Origin: Tamlana crocina
Lineage (GTDB): Bacteria; Bacteroidota; Bacteroidia; Flavobacteriales; Flavobacteriaceae
Direction of reading: 5' to 3'
Assembly (NCBI GenBank): GCA_040429635.1
Contig: CP158972.1
Span: 467,918-531,917 of the forward strand
DNA length: 64,000 nt
This document shows positions 55,521 to 63,595 of the stretch, piece by piece. Within the stretch, counting starts at the first letter, position 1. Each line of letters opens with the position of its first letter. The notes under the pieces are model-generated. The model was not told where the DNA came from. It worked only from the letters and a program-made list of their open reading frames with translations, and did not search any database. A program made the position numbers and the translations under genes.

Positions 55521-56306
55521 ATGAGAAATCAAAAGATCGCTCACAAACCCATTCGGCAAAATGGGGAAGTCGAGAAAAAGCCACACAAGCACGACACAAA
55601 TTTACAAAAAAACTCCACCCTTTATTTTCAGGTGGGGCTTATTGTTTGTTTACTGGCCGCCTACGGGTTGCTTGAAATGAAATTTGAAACGGCCAATGTC
55701 GAGATTGCAGCCTTGCCTCCAATAGACACCATTTACAGTGCCGACCCTCCAAATTTCACTCCCGAAATTATTGAAGAAAGCAAGCCTATTGAGAAAGCTG
55801 TTACGGCTCCAAGTGAAACTTTTATAGAGGTTCCCGATGAAACACCTGATATTTTTATTGAGGAAACCCCAAAAAAGGAAAAGGTGTCTGCACCAATAAC
55901 TTCACCCGGCGATATAATTTTAGAGGAAAAGCCAAGAGAGCCAGAAAATGTTTCTTTTATTTTAATTGAAGATGCTCCTATTTATCCGGGGTGTGAAAAG
56001 TTTAAGGATAATAAGGGTAGAAAAAAGTGCATGTCCGATAAAATCACCAAGCTTATCCAAAGGAAGTTTGATGGCAACGATATTGCAACAAGCTATGGTT
56101 TGCAGGGTGTACAAAGAATAGATGTGCAATTTACAATTGACAAAACAGGTAAGGTTAATGATATTAAAACTAGGTCGCCACACCCAAAATTGGATGAGGA
56201 AGCTGAGCGTGTTATAGATATGATTCCACAAATGACTCCCGGAAAGCAGAGGGACAAGAACGTAGGGGTGATTTATAATTTGCCAATTATTTTTAAGGCA
56301 CAATAA
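55521..56306 (+). CDS. TonB-family energy transducer (second copy)
   Basis: The 261-residue protein has a basic cytoplasmic segment, one membrane helix (about residues 36-53, LYFQVGLIVCLLAAYGLL) and a Pro/Glu-rich periplasmic linker. The TonB C-terminal domain begins near residue 150 (IYPGCEKFKDNKGRKKCMSD) and contains FTIDKTGKVNDIKTRSPHP and a final YNLPIIFKAQ. It is clearly paralogous to the preceding gene over the last 110 residues, while the linkers differ. The two copies are insulated by two terminators, so they are probably regulated separately. Confidence 0.9.
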   Translation: MRNQKIAHKPIRQNGEVEKKPHKHDTNLQKNSTLYFQVGLIVCLLAAYGLLEMKFETANVEIAALPPIDTIYSADPPNFTPEIIEESKPIEKAVTAPSETFIEVPDETPDIFIEETPKKEKVSAPITSPGDIILEEKPREPENVSFILIEDAPIYPGCEKFKDNKGRKKCMSDKITKLIQRKFDGNDIATSYGLQGVQRIDVQFTIDKTGKVNDIKTRSPHPKLDEEAERVIDMIPQMTPGKQRDKNVGVIYNLPIIFKAQ

Positions 56307-56327
56307 ATAATTACCATTTTAGTTTAT

Positions 56328-56370
56328 AAAAGAGGTTCAGAAAATATACTTTTTTTTTTGAACCTCTTTT
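56328..56370 (+). terminator. Probable terminator after the second tonB gene
   Basis: AAAAGAGGTTCA (56328-56339) pairs with TGAACCTCTTTT (56359-56370) across a 19-base T-rich loop, followed by TT. The large loop makes it less typical than its neighbours. The 308-base spacer from here to remB also contains the repeat at 56418-56521. Confidence 0.7.
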
Positions 56371-56417
56371 TTGGTTTAAACTAATGACAAGAGACTGTCT
56401 AAAAAGTGATAAATAAA

Positions 56418-56521
56418 CGTCATTGAGGGAAAATAGCTTGCACTGAGCGCAGTCGAAGTGAAGCAATCTCATAATCAATAACTTGATTTTTAAAGATTCC
56501 TTCACGTTGTTCGGAATGACG
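56418..56521. repeat. Composite copy of the dispersed intergenic repeat, before remB
   Basis: The outer ends CGTCATT (56418-56424) and AATGACG (56515-56521) are inverted. Inside lies ACTGAGCGCAGTCGAAGTGA (core at 56442), and AATCTCAT and GATTCCTTCACGTTGTTCGG further on. It reads like two arms of different subtypes joined head to head. Confidence 0.7.
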
Positions 56522-56614
56522 ACTTTTAATACAGTTTCTTTCATAAGTTTCACCAATCGGCGATCTAAAAAAATATAGTATCTTTCAGTCCTAAATCAAC
56601 GCCTTACAACACGC

Positions 56615-58708
56615 ATGCGCTTATTTATTGTTCCCATTCTACTTTTTGTTTTCCAATTCGGTAATGCTCAAATCCAATCAGTAAACGAAAAACCGCCTGT
56701 TTTTCCAGAGTGCGATAGCGTACCTATTGCTAGTTTGCAGGATTGTTTCGATAAGCAGGTTTTCAATCATATTTTCAATCATTTTAAAGTGCCAGAAGAT
56801 CTTGCCCAAAAAAATTATAAAGGCGAAGTGTCGGTGCTTTTTGAAGTGGATACGCTCGGGCAATTTCAAGTGGTTTATGCCAATGCAGTTTACCAATCGT
56901 TGAAAGACGAAGCCAAACGGCTTTTTGGCGCCATGCCGAAAGTTGCCCCAGCAACTTACAACGGCCGAAAGACTTTTACCCAATATTCGGTGGCGATTAA
57001 AATTCCCCTTCAAAACCAATATGTGAAACGGCAGCCGATGTCTAACGAAAACGAAATCAATCAACAAGCAATGGCGGCCAAACGCGAATTCGATAGTGTC
57101 AATGCCAGTTTAAAAACCTTCGAGAACCCTAAGTTTGAAAGTCAATTAAACATTCCATTTACGCATAGCGACTATGCGCGTTTTGATCGCGGAATGAATT
57201 TAGTGGGCACGAACAGCCATACCGCATCAAAACCCTTTGTTTACGAGGATGTTTCAAAATATTACGATTTTAAGGCCGAACAGGAGCAGTTGAAAAGAGA
57301 AGCTGGAACTTGGGCGGGCAAAAAACTGTGGAATGAACATTTGGTGCAGTTACAGGGTAAGGATTATTGGTTCACTATCGACCCGATTTTCGATTTGCAA
57401 TTAGGAAGCGATGCTGAAATTGGTTCCACTTATAACAACACCCGCGGACTTTTAGTTCAGGGAGGGCTGGGCAAAAAATTAAACTTTTACACCACTGTTT
57501 TTGAAAGCCAAGGACGATTTGCCGATTACGTGAACCGCTATGCGGAAAGTTTAAAGGCTTTTGGGCCTGATCCGGCGATTATTCCCGGGCGGGGCATTGC
57601 CAAGCGATTTAAAACCGATAGTTACGATTACCCCGTTGCCGAAGCATACCTGTCGTACGCACCAACCGATTTTATGAATGTGCAGTTTGGGCATGGTAAA
57701 AATTTTATCGGTGATGGCTATCGGTCGCTCTTATTGAGCGATGTGGCGAGCCCGCATCCCTTTTTAAAACTGAACACCAAATTTTGGAAAATAAAATACA
57801 CCAACACTTGGATGTGGCTAAAAGATGTACGCGACGAAGCGGTGGCCGACAAAGCTTTTTTAACCAAATACATGGCCAACCATTATTTAAGTTGGAATGT
57901 ATCGAAACGCTTAAATATTGGGTTGTTTGAATCGGTGTTGTGGACCAATTCCAACAACCGAGGGTTCGATGTGAATTATTTAAACCCTATTGTGTTTTAC
58001 CGTGCCATTGAGTTCGAAACGGGGCAAGGTGCTGGAAATGCGCTTTTAGGGGCTTCGGCAAAATATAAATTCAGTGACGAGCTGAATGCCTACGGACAAT
58101 TCATTTTAGATGAATTTTCATTGGGCGATATAAAAGGCGGTGAAAGAAGTTGGAAAAACAAGTACGGCTACCAACTTGGGGTAAAGTATTTCAATGCTTT
58201 TAAAGTGGATAATTTATTGCTCCAAATGGAGTATAACCGCATTAGGCCGTTTACCTATTCGCATAACACTATTGTGCTGAACTACGGGCACAACAACCAA
58301 AGTATGGCGCATTTGTGGGGCGCCAATTTTAGCGAACTGATTTTAATTGGCCGTTACCGTTACCAACGCTGGTATGGCAATGCCAAGTTTATTTTTGGTA
58401 TGCGCGGACTCGATTTTAACAACGGAACCGATAATTTTAGTTACGGTGGCGATATTTACCGCGATTATAACGACCGCCCTTTCGATACGGGCGTAGAAGT
58501 AGGGCAAGGCATAAAAACCAACAGTTTTTACGCCAATCTGAAAGCTGGGTATTTGGTAAACCCCGCCTCGAACCTTAAGATTTTTACCGATATCACCGTG
58601 CGGAATTTTAACCCCGAAGCCACCACGGCATCCACGTTTGAAAACAATACCGTGTGGTTTAATTTTGGAATACGCACCGATTTGTTTAATTGGTATTTCG
58701 ATCATTAA
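56615..58708 (+). CDS. remB: Gliding-motility protein RemB-like: TonB-C-like module fused to an outer-membrane barrel
   Basis: The 697-residue protein starts with a signal peptide (MRLFIVPILLFVFQFGNAQ). Residues 27-135 resemble the TonB C-terminal domain of the two preceding genes (PPVFPECDSVPIASLQDCFD, then VLFEVDTLGQFQVVYANAVY). The rest, from about residue 180, is a Wzi-like capsule-assembly outer-membrane barrel (VQFGHGKNFIGDGYRSLLLS) ending in aromatic strands (FGIRTDLFNWYFDH). The position after sprA, gcvH, a vanZ-like gene and tonB matches my memory of remB in F. johnsoniae, where RemB is a mobile surface gliding protein. The symbol rests on that synteny plus architecture, not on an alignment. 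Confidence 0.82.
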   Translation: MRLFIVPILLFVFQFGNAQIQSVNEKPPVFPECDSVPIASLQDCFDKQVFNHIFNHFKVPEDLAQKNYKGEVSVLFEVDTLGQFQVVYANAVYQSLKDEAKRLFGAMPKVAPATYNGRKTFTQYSVAIKIPLQNQYVKRQPMSNENEINQQAMAAKREFDSVNASLKTFENPKFESQLNIPFTHSDYARFDRGMNLVGTNSHTASKPFVYEDVSKYYDFKAEQEQLKREAGTWAGKKLWNEHLVQLQGKDYWFTIDPIFDLQLGSDAEIGSTYNNTRGLLVQGGLGKKLNFYTTVFESQGRFADYVNRYAESLKAFGPDPAIIPGRGIAKRFKTDSYDYPVAEAYLSYAPTDFMNVQFGHGKNFIGDGYRSLLLSDVASPHPFLKLNTKFWKIKYTNTWMWLKDVRDEAVADKAFLTKYMANHYLSWNVSKRLNIGLFESVLWTNSNNRGFDVNYLNPIVFYRAIEFETGQGAGNALLGASAKYKFSDELNAYGQFILDEFSLGDIKGGERSWKNKYGYQLGVKYFNAFKVDNLLLQMEYNRIRPFTYSHNTIVLNYGHNNQSMAHLWGANFSELILIGRYRYQRWYGNAKFIFGMRGLDFNNGTDNFSYGGDIYRDYNDRPFDTGVEVGQGIKTNSFYANLKAGYLVNPASNLKIFTDITVRNFNPEATTASTFENNTVWFNFGIRTDLFNWYFDH

Positions 58709-58716
58709 TAATCATT

Positions 58717-58745
58717 TGTCATTCCCGCGCAGGCGGGAATCTTTT
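58717..58745 (+). repeat. GC-rich hairpin repeat after remB
   Basis: TGTCATTCCCGC leads into a perfect 8-bp stem, ATTCCCGC/GCGGGAAT (58721-58740), followed by CTTTT. It is a short member of the palindromic repeat family and can serve as the remB terminator. Confidence 0.7.
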
Positions 58746-58825
58746 AAATTGGAGTTCATGTCCTTATCTATCAGGAGTGAATTCGAAGTGTTTTTTTATT
58801 ATTTTGAGACTTTATCACGAATTGA

Positions 58826-59590
58826 ATGAAAAAAACAAAAACAAATATTCCTCAAAAAAACAAAGTTCGTTCTGAGTTGCAAAAAGAGATTGACTCCATT
58901 TGTCCCTTTTGTGATAATGAAGACGTGGGGCATTTTGAAATCCATCATATAGATGAGAATCCATCAAACCATAATTTGCAAAATCTTATTTTACTATGTC
59001 CTACCTGTCATTCAAAAATCACCAAAGAGGATATTTCTATGCAAGAGGTTATTGATATAAAGCTAAATCTAAAGAATAAAAAATCAAAGATTCAGTTTGT
59101 TTCTGTTTCGATTGATGAACATCAATGTGGATGGCGCCCTATTAAGGATTATAAAAATGCATTCGAAGCCGTTGAGTTGAAGTCGCTGTTTCCAGTTTTT
59201 AATTTCACCTTCATAAATCAATCGAATAAAACAGTTTTGTTAACAAGCGTTAAAATTAGATCTGAACAGCTTCCAATAGGTTTGGCAGGACCACATATTC
59301 CTTTGCCAACTATTTTGAGGCCTGTAATCAAGTATAAAATAGGAATGCCTTTTGGAGGCAAAGTGGTTGAGACAAATTTGACTGAAGAGTTAGAGGTGCC
59401 AGCAGATAGGGCTTTTAAATTTCAAATTGAGATATATAGTGATTCTATGGAAAGGTTTAATCCGCCCTTTAACAAATATGCTCTATTTTTTGAATTTGGC
59501 TTCAATAATGATTTCTATCTTAAAGTTCCAATGATTTTGCTTAATACTAAAAAATATTATAAAAAGTTAAAGATATATAGAATTGGTTGA
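58826..59590 (+). CDS. HNH-type nuclease-domain protein with uncharacterised C-terminal domain
   Basis: The 254-residue soluble protein has a compact HNH/zinc-like domain in residues 20-70: CPFC at 26-29, FEIHHIDENPSNHNLQNLI with His40-His41 and Asn53, and LLCPTCHSKI with Cys58, Cys61 and His62. All expected HNH and zinc-ligand positions are present, so it may be an active DNA nuclease. Residues 95-254 form a beta-rich domain I do not recognise (FNFTFINQSNKTVLLTSVKI, then LEVPADRAFKFQIEIYSDS). It is more AT-rich than its neighbours and stands alone between the remB and cyoE regions, which suggests an acquired cargo gene. No partner methylase or toxin-antitoxin gene was seen. Confidence 0.8.
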   Translation: MKKTKTNIPQKNKVRSELQKEIDSICPFCDNEDVGHFEIHHIDENPSNHNLQNLILLCPTCHSKITKEDISMQEVIDIKLNLKNKKSKIQFVSVSIDEHQCGWRPIKDYKNAFEAVELKSLFPVFNFTFINQSNKTVLLTSVKIRSEQLPIGLAGPHIPLPTILRPVIKYKIGMPFGGKVVETNLTEELEVPADRAFKFQIEIYSDSMERFNPPFNKYALFFEFGFNNDFYLKVPMILLNTKKYYKKLKIYRIG

Positions 59591-59791
59591 AATACGTGAA
59601 AGTCTGAAATGTGGTTTTAATTGGGGCAATTCGAGCATTTGATTTTATATTTTTGAGACTATCAAACCAAAATATATTTTAGCTGAACGTATCTAAAATG
59701 AAGCTTTGTAAAAATATATTGTATAGCTCACCTTTTGGTAACCCCTAAATTCTTTAAACTACGCCCATTTTCAATTTCACCACCAAAACCA

Positions 59792-59822
59792 TTGCCCAAA
59801 ACGCTTTTAAAGAGTATCTTTG
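59792..59822 (+). promoter_or_regulatory. Probable promoter of the cyoE-coxIII operon
   Basis: TTG at 59792-59794 and TATCTTTG at 59815-59822 are separated by 20 bases. This fits the -33/-7 pattern and places the start of transcription about 30 bases before the cyoE start. Confidence 0.6.
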
Positions 59823-59857
59823 CACTCGCAATTTAAAGCGGTTAAGAATTTAGGCCA

Positions 59858-60751
59858 TTGAGTAACTCAAAATCTTCATTAGCAAACCCTTCTGTAATTT
59901 CAGATTTTAAGGAAATCACGAAAATGCGCTTGGCATTGAGTGTGGTGTTTTCGTCGTTGGCAGGCTATTTGTTGGGTGTAGAAACCGTAGATTTAAAAAC
60001 CTTGATTTTATTGGCCTTTGGTGGCTATTTTATGGTGGGGGCTTCCAACGCCTTCAACCAAATTATAGAAAAAGATTTGGACGCTTTGATGAGCCGTACC
60101 AAAAACCGCCCCATCCCTTCGGGGCGCATGTCGGTAACCACGGCATTTATCATTGCCAGTATTTTTACGGTGGCCGGTGTGGTTATTTTATACACCATCA
60201 ACAAGCAAACGGCCATGTTTGGGGCCATTTCCATTTTTTTATATACCTGTGTATATACGCCTTTAAAAACTAAAACGCCTTTGGCGGTGTTTGTTGGGGC
60301 CATTCCGGGGGCTATTCCGTTCATGTTGGGCTGGGTGGCCGCAACCGACGATTTCGGTATCGAACCGGGCACATTGTTCGCACTGCAATTCTTTTGGCAA
60401 TTCCCACACTTTTGGGCCATTGGTTGGTTTTTGTACGACGATTATAAAAAGGGCGGATTCTACATGCTGCCCACGGGAAAGCAGGATAAAGGCACAGCGG
60501 TACAAACCATTATGTACACGGTCTGGACTATTTTAGTGTCCATCATCCCGGTATTTGGGTTTACGGGACGGTTGGAGCTGTCTGTAGTAGCGATGCTGTT
60601 GGTGTTGGCCGCAGGTTTGTGGATGCTGTATTACGCCATAAGGTTGTTCAGAATCATGACCGAAAAGGCTGCCAAGCAGTTGATGCTGGTAAGTGTGTCT
60701 TACATTACTTTGGTTCAAATTATTTATGTTATAGATAAATTTATTAGATAA
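59858..60751 (+). CDS. cyoE: Protohaem IX farnesyltransferase CyoE/CtaB (haem O synthase)
   Basis: The 297-residue inner-membrane prenyltransferase makes haem O, the precursor of haem A for the aa3 oxidase. The start is a TTG at 59858: the first in-frame ATG (residue 23) would cut into the conserved FKEITKMRLALSVVF segment. The UbiA-type motif is AFNQIIEKDLDALMSRTKNR followed by P-I-P-S-G, and the second Asp-rich loop is FLYDDYKKGGFYMLP. Nine helices are expected. It heads a cluster for oxidase subunits III and IV; its stop lies 3 bases before the next gene. Confidence 0.95.
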   Translation: MSNSKSSLANPSVISDFKEITKMRLALSVVFSSLAGYLLGVETVDLKTLILLAFGGYFMVGASNAFNQIIEKDLDALMSRTKNRPIPSGRMSVTTAFIIASIFTVAGVVILYTINKQTAMFGAISIFLYTCVYTPLKTKTPLAVFVGAIPGAIPFMLGWVAATDDFGIEPGTLFALQFFWQFPHFWAIGWFLYDDYKKGGFYMLPTGKQDKGTAVQTIMYTVWTILVSIIPVFGFTGRLELSVVAMLLVLAAGLWMLYYAIRLFRIMTEKAAKQLMLVSVSYITLVQIIYVIDKFIR

Positions 60752-60754
60752 ACT

Positions 60755-61336
60755 ATGGATTTAACACAAGGCACTCAAGAAGAAAAACACGCCAGAGCCA
60801 AAAAAATGATGCTTTGGTTTGGTATTATTTCGTTGATTATGTCGTTTATGGGCTGGACCAGTGCTTTTATTGTAAGTAGTTCGCGTCCCGATTGGTTAAA
60901 AGATTTTGTGTTGCCAAATGCTTTTGTGATCAGTACAGTAGTTATTGTGTTGAGCAGTATCACTTTTCTTTTGGCAAAAAAAGCTTTAAAAACCAACAAC
61001 CGAAAAGCCACAACGCTATGGTTGTGGGCTACCTTGGTTTTGGGCATTGTGTTTATTTTTAATCAATTTTCGGGTTTTCAGCAAATCATAGATCAGGGTT
61101 ATAATTTTACGGGCCCAACCAGTAACGTTACCATGTCTTACATTTATTTGATAGCAGTAGTGCATATATTGCACGTTATTGCTGGCATGGTGTGTCTATT
61201 GGTGGTAATTTATAATCATTATAAACAAAAGTATCAGCCAACAAAAATGCTAGGCTTCGAACTGGCAGCTACGTTCTGGCATTTTATTGATATTCTCTGG
61301 GTCTATCTCTTTTTGTTTTTATATTTCGTTAGATAA
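60755..61336 (+). CDS. Cytochrome c oxidase subunit III-like protein, short form
   Basis: The 193-residue membrane protein has five predicted helices. It is recognisable as haem-copper oxidase subunit III by MSYIYLIAVVHILHVIAGMV and the closing ATFWHFIDILWVYLFLFLYF. It lacks an insert and is one of two consecutive subunit III genes; the longer paralogue is next at 61383. It begins 3 bases after cyoE, so the two are translationally close. It may be an accessory form of subunit III. Which copy is in the ACIII-linked oxidase cannot be told from sequence. Confidence 0.88.
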   Translation: MDLTQGTQEEKHARAKKMMLWFGIISLIMSFMGWTSAFIVSSSRPDWLKDFVLPNAFVISTVVIVLSSITFLLAKKALKTNNRKATTLWLWATLVLGIVFIFNQFSGFQQIIDQGYNFTGPTSNVTMSYIYLIAVVHILHVIAGMVCLLVVIYNHYKQKYQPTKMLGFELAATFWHFIDILWVYLFLFLYFVR

Positions 61337-61346
61337 ATAAATTGAT

Positions 61347-61354
61347 TATTTTTG
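61347..61354 (+). promoter_or_regulatory. Possible -7 box before the long coxIII gene
   Basis: TATTTTTG fits TAnnTTTG and lies 29 bases before the ATG of the long subunit III gene. No clear -33 element was seen, so it is only a candidate for a second promoter in the cluster. Confidence 0.35.
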
Positions 61355-61382
61355 TGCAACTTTTAAACAACAACCAATAAAT

Positions 61383-62351
61383 ATGAGTACAGCAGTAGCA
61401 GAAGGCAAAACTTGGAGTGGCGGTAACGAGCCACTAAAAGCAAGTTACGGTAAAATGATGATGTGGTTTTTCATCGTTTCTGATGCCTTAACCTTTTCTG
61501 GCTTTTTAGCGGCCTACGGTTTTTCAAGATTTAAGTTTATAAGCGAGTGGCCTATTGCCGACGAAGTATTTACACACGTTCCGTTTTTGCACGGACAAGA
61601 GTTACCGATGATTTATGTGGCGTTCATGACGTTCATTTTAATCATGTCGTCTGTAACCATGGTATTGGCTGTTGATGCTGGGCATCATTTAAACAAAGCA
61701 AAAGTAACCCTTTACATGTTCTTGACCATTATTGGAGGTTTAATCTTCGTGGGGTCGCAAGCATGGGAATGGGCAACATTTATAAAAGGCGATTACGGTG
61801 CTGTACAAACCAAAGGCGGAAATATTCTTCAGTTTGTTGATACCGATGGGCACCGCGTAGCATTAAGAGATTTTGTGGTGGCCGAGCATACCGATAGAAC
61901 AGCCCACGAACGTAAAAACGGTTTGTGGTTTGTAGATGAAGCGCCACTGCCTCCATTTACTGTGGAAGAAGTAGTAAAAGGATTGGAAAGCCACGAGAAT
62001 GTTTTGGTAAGAACACAGTTGCTTGATGAAAACGGACACAAAACAGTTTTGTCAAGAGAAGAGTCTTTAAAGCAGATCAAAGAAAACGGAAAGTTGGTTG
62101 TTGAAGGCGCTAACCTTCATGTGAATGAATACGGTTCGCCATTGTTTGCCGATTTCTTTTTCTTCATTACAGGATTTCACGGGTTCCACGTATTTTCGGG
62201 AGTGGTTCTTAATATCATTATTTTCTTCAATGTGGTATTGGGTACTTACGAAAGACGCAAGAGTTACGAAATGGTAGAAAAAGTTGGTTTATACTGGCAC
62301 TTTGTAGATTTAGTTTGGGTATTTGTATTTACCTTCTTCTACCTTGTATAA
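61383..62351 (+). CDS. Cytochrome c oxidase subunit III with large soluble insert
   Basis: The 322-residue protein has the five to seven helices of subunit III, with FFFFITGFHGFHVFSGVVLN and the final GLYWHFVDLVWVFVFTFFYL as signatures. Between two helices (about residues 137-250) lies an insert of about 113 hydrophilic residues, starting GDYGAVQTKGGNILQFVDTD. The insert contains acidic and aromatic segments (GLWFVDEAPLPPFTVEEVVK) and has no detectable cofactor motif. Such an insert is absent from ordinary subunit III. It may be a docking surface in the ACIII-oxidase supercomplex. It follows a shorter paralogue and precedes subunit IV. Confidence 0.9.
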   Translation: MSTAVAEGKTWSGGNEPLKASYGKMMMWFFIVSDALTFSGFLAAYGFSRFKFISEWPIADEVFTHVPFLHGQELPMIYVAFMTFILIMSSVTMVLAVDAGHHLNKAKVTLYMFLTIIGGLIFVGSQAWEWATFIKGDYGAVQTKGGNILQFVDTDGHRVALRDFVVAEHTDRTAHERKNGLWFVDEAPLPPFTVEEVVKGLESHENVLVRTQLLDENGHKTVLSREESLKQIKENGKLVVEGANLHVNEYGSPLFADFFFFITGFHGFHVFSGVVLNIIIFFNVVLGTYERRKSYEMVEKVGLYWHFVDLVWVFVFTFFYLV

Positions 62352-62369
62352 TAAAGAAAAACTTAAAAA

Positions 62370-62750
62370 ATGGCACACGAACATAAACTAGAAATATTTA
62401 GAGGTTTACTAAAGTTTAAATCCAATACCCAGAAAATTTGGGGTGTACTTATATTTTTATCCATTGTTACGGCGATAGAGGTTGTATTGGGTATTTACAA
62501 ACCAAAATGGTCTATGGCCCAAGTTTTGGGAATGAAATTACTGAACTGGATTTTCATTATTTTAACCATAGTTAAGGCGTACTACATTACTTGGGATTTC
62601 ATGCACATGCGCGATGAAACCAAAGGATTGAGACGCGCGGTAGTTTGGACTACCATTTTCTTGATACTTTACTTAATATTCATCTTGTTGCAAGAAGGTG
62701 GTTATGTATTTAAAGTATATGACGAAGGCTTTATAAAAAGAGATTTTTAA
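62370..62750 (+). CDS. Cytochrome c oxidase subunit IV-like membrane protein
   Basis: The 126-residue protein has three predicted helices and belongs to the bacterial oxidase subunit IV (COX4/CtaF-like) family. Features include KIWGVLIFLSIVTAIEVVLG, then LNWIFIILTIVKAYYITWDF and MHMRDETKGLRRAV. It is a small accessory subunit probably stabilising subunits I and III. It begins 18 bases after the long subunit III gene and ends the cluster before a terminator at 62802. Confidence 0.9.
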   Translation: MAHEHKLEIFRGLLKFKSNTQKIWGVLIFLSIVTAIEVVLGIYKPKWSMAQVLGMKLLNWIFIILTIVKAYYITWDFMHMRDETKGLRRAVVWTTIFLILYLIFILLQEGGYVFKVYDEGFIKRDF

Positions 62751-62801
62751 ACAGTTTTCTGTTTAATAGTCTACTGGAATTTAAGTGTTAAATAAAGTAA
62801 T

Positions 62802-62836
62802 AAAGGCGGTTTTTCAACCGCCTTTTTCTATTTTTG
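62802..62836 (+). terminator. Terminator after coxIV, with an adjoining promoter -7 box
   Basis: AAAGGCGGTT (62802-62811) pairs with AACCGCCTTT (62816-62825) around TTTC, followed by TT. Directly after, TATTTTTG (62829-62836) fits the -7 consensus and probably drives the SCO-like and sco1 genes. The end of one transcript and the promoter of the next thus nearly touch. Confidence 0.8.
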
Positions 62837-62872
62837 CAGCGCATTTTTTAGCTGCGAAAACCTCAGTGTTTT

Positions 62873-63595
62873 ATGGATTACAAAAAAGTGAGTCGGTACG
62901 TTGTATTAGGGATTTTGTTTTTTCTTCCCGTAACGTTTTTATTGATGCTTTATCCGGCAACACATAATTATACGCCCCTCGATATTGTTAATGATTCTGT
63001 AGCCGATTTAGAAGGGTTTACTTCAACTTCCGAAGAAGACATTGTTTTAAAAGACCATATTACCGTTTTAGGGTTTGTCGGTACAAACCCAATGGAAAAC
63101 GCTACCAGTGCATCCAACCTAAAGGAATTGGTGTACGATAAGTTTAAAGGCTTTAAACGTTTCCAAATGGTGCTTGTGGCGCCCGTTGGGACGGAAGAAG
63201 CCGTAAGTCAGTTAAAAACGGAAATAAGCTCTTACGAAGATTTAAGGTTTTGGCATTTTGTGTTCGGCGAACCTTCCGAAATTGAACAACTATTCGCCAG
63301 TTTAAAAAGTGAAGAACCGCTTAGAGAAGATTTTTCCACCAACCATGTGTTCATCATTGATAAAGATTTGAACCAACGCGGCAGAATAGACGATCGTACC
63401 GATAACGAATTGAAAAAGGACAAACCCGTTTACGGACTAAACAGTTACGATTGTATTGAAGTGGCCGAAATAAAGAACAAAATGAGCGAAGACATGCGCA
63501 TTTTGTTTACCGAGTATCGGCAAAAACGAAAAGGAGAGTTCAACTCAGATACGCGCCGCGCTAACGATTTAAACAGCAACGATGAAAAAGAATAA
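62873..63595 (+). CDS. Membrane-anchored SCO/thioredoxin-fold-like protein lacking active-site cysteines
   Basis: The 240-residue protein has one N-terminal helix (RYVVLGILFFLPVTFLLMLY) and an extracytoplasmic domain. That domain has a thioredoxin-like strand order: ITVLGFVGTNPMENATSAS takes the place of the usual C-x3-C loop, and HVFIIDKDLNQRGRIDD resembles the conserved late strand of SCO proteins. The catalytic/copper cysteines are missing; the only Cys (DCIEVAEI) lies near the C-terminus. It overlaps the true sco1 gene by 14 bases (start at 63582). This strongly suggests a partner or degenerate paralogue in copper delivery to the oxidase. The SCO relationship is inferred from fold-like features and context. 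Confidence 0.72.
   Translation: MDYKKVSRYVVLGILFFLPVTFLLMLYPATHNYTPLDIVNDSVADLEGFTSTSEEDIVLKDHITVLGFVGTNPMENATSASNLKELVYDKFKGFKRFQMVLVAPVGTEEAVSQLKTEISSYEDLRFWHFVFGEPSEIEQLFASLKSEEPLREDFSTNHVFIIDKDLNQRGRIDDRTDNELKKDKPVYGLNSYDCIEVAEIKNKMSEDMRILFTEYRQKRKGEFNSDTRRANDLNSNDEKE

Noticed and set aside
59591-59857. tRNA or small RNA gene in the spacer before cyoE
   Set aside because: No cloverleaf, T-loop GTTC motif or strong hairpin was found; only the cyoE promoter is supported.
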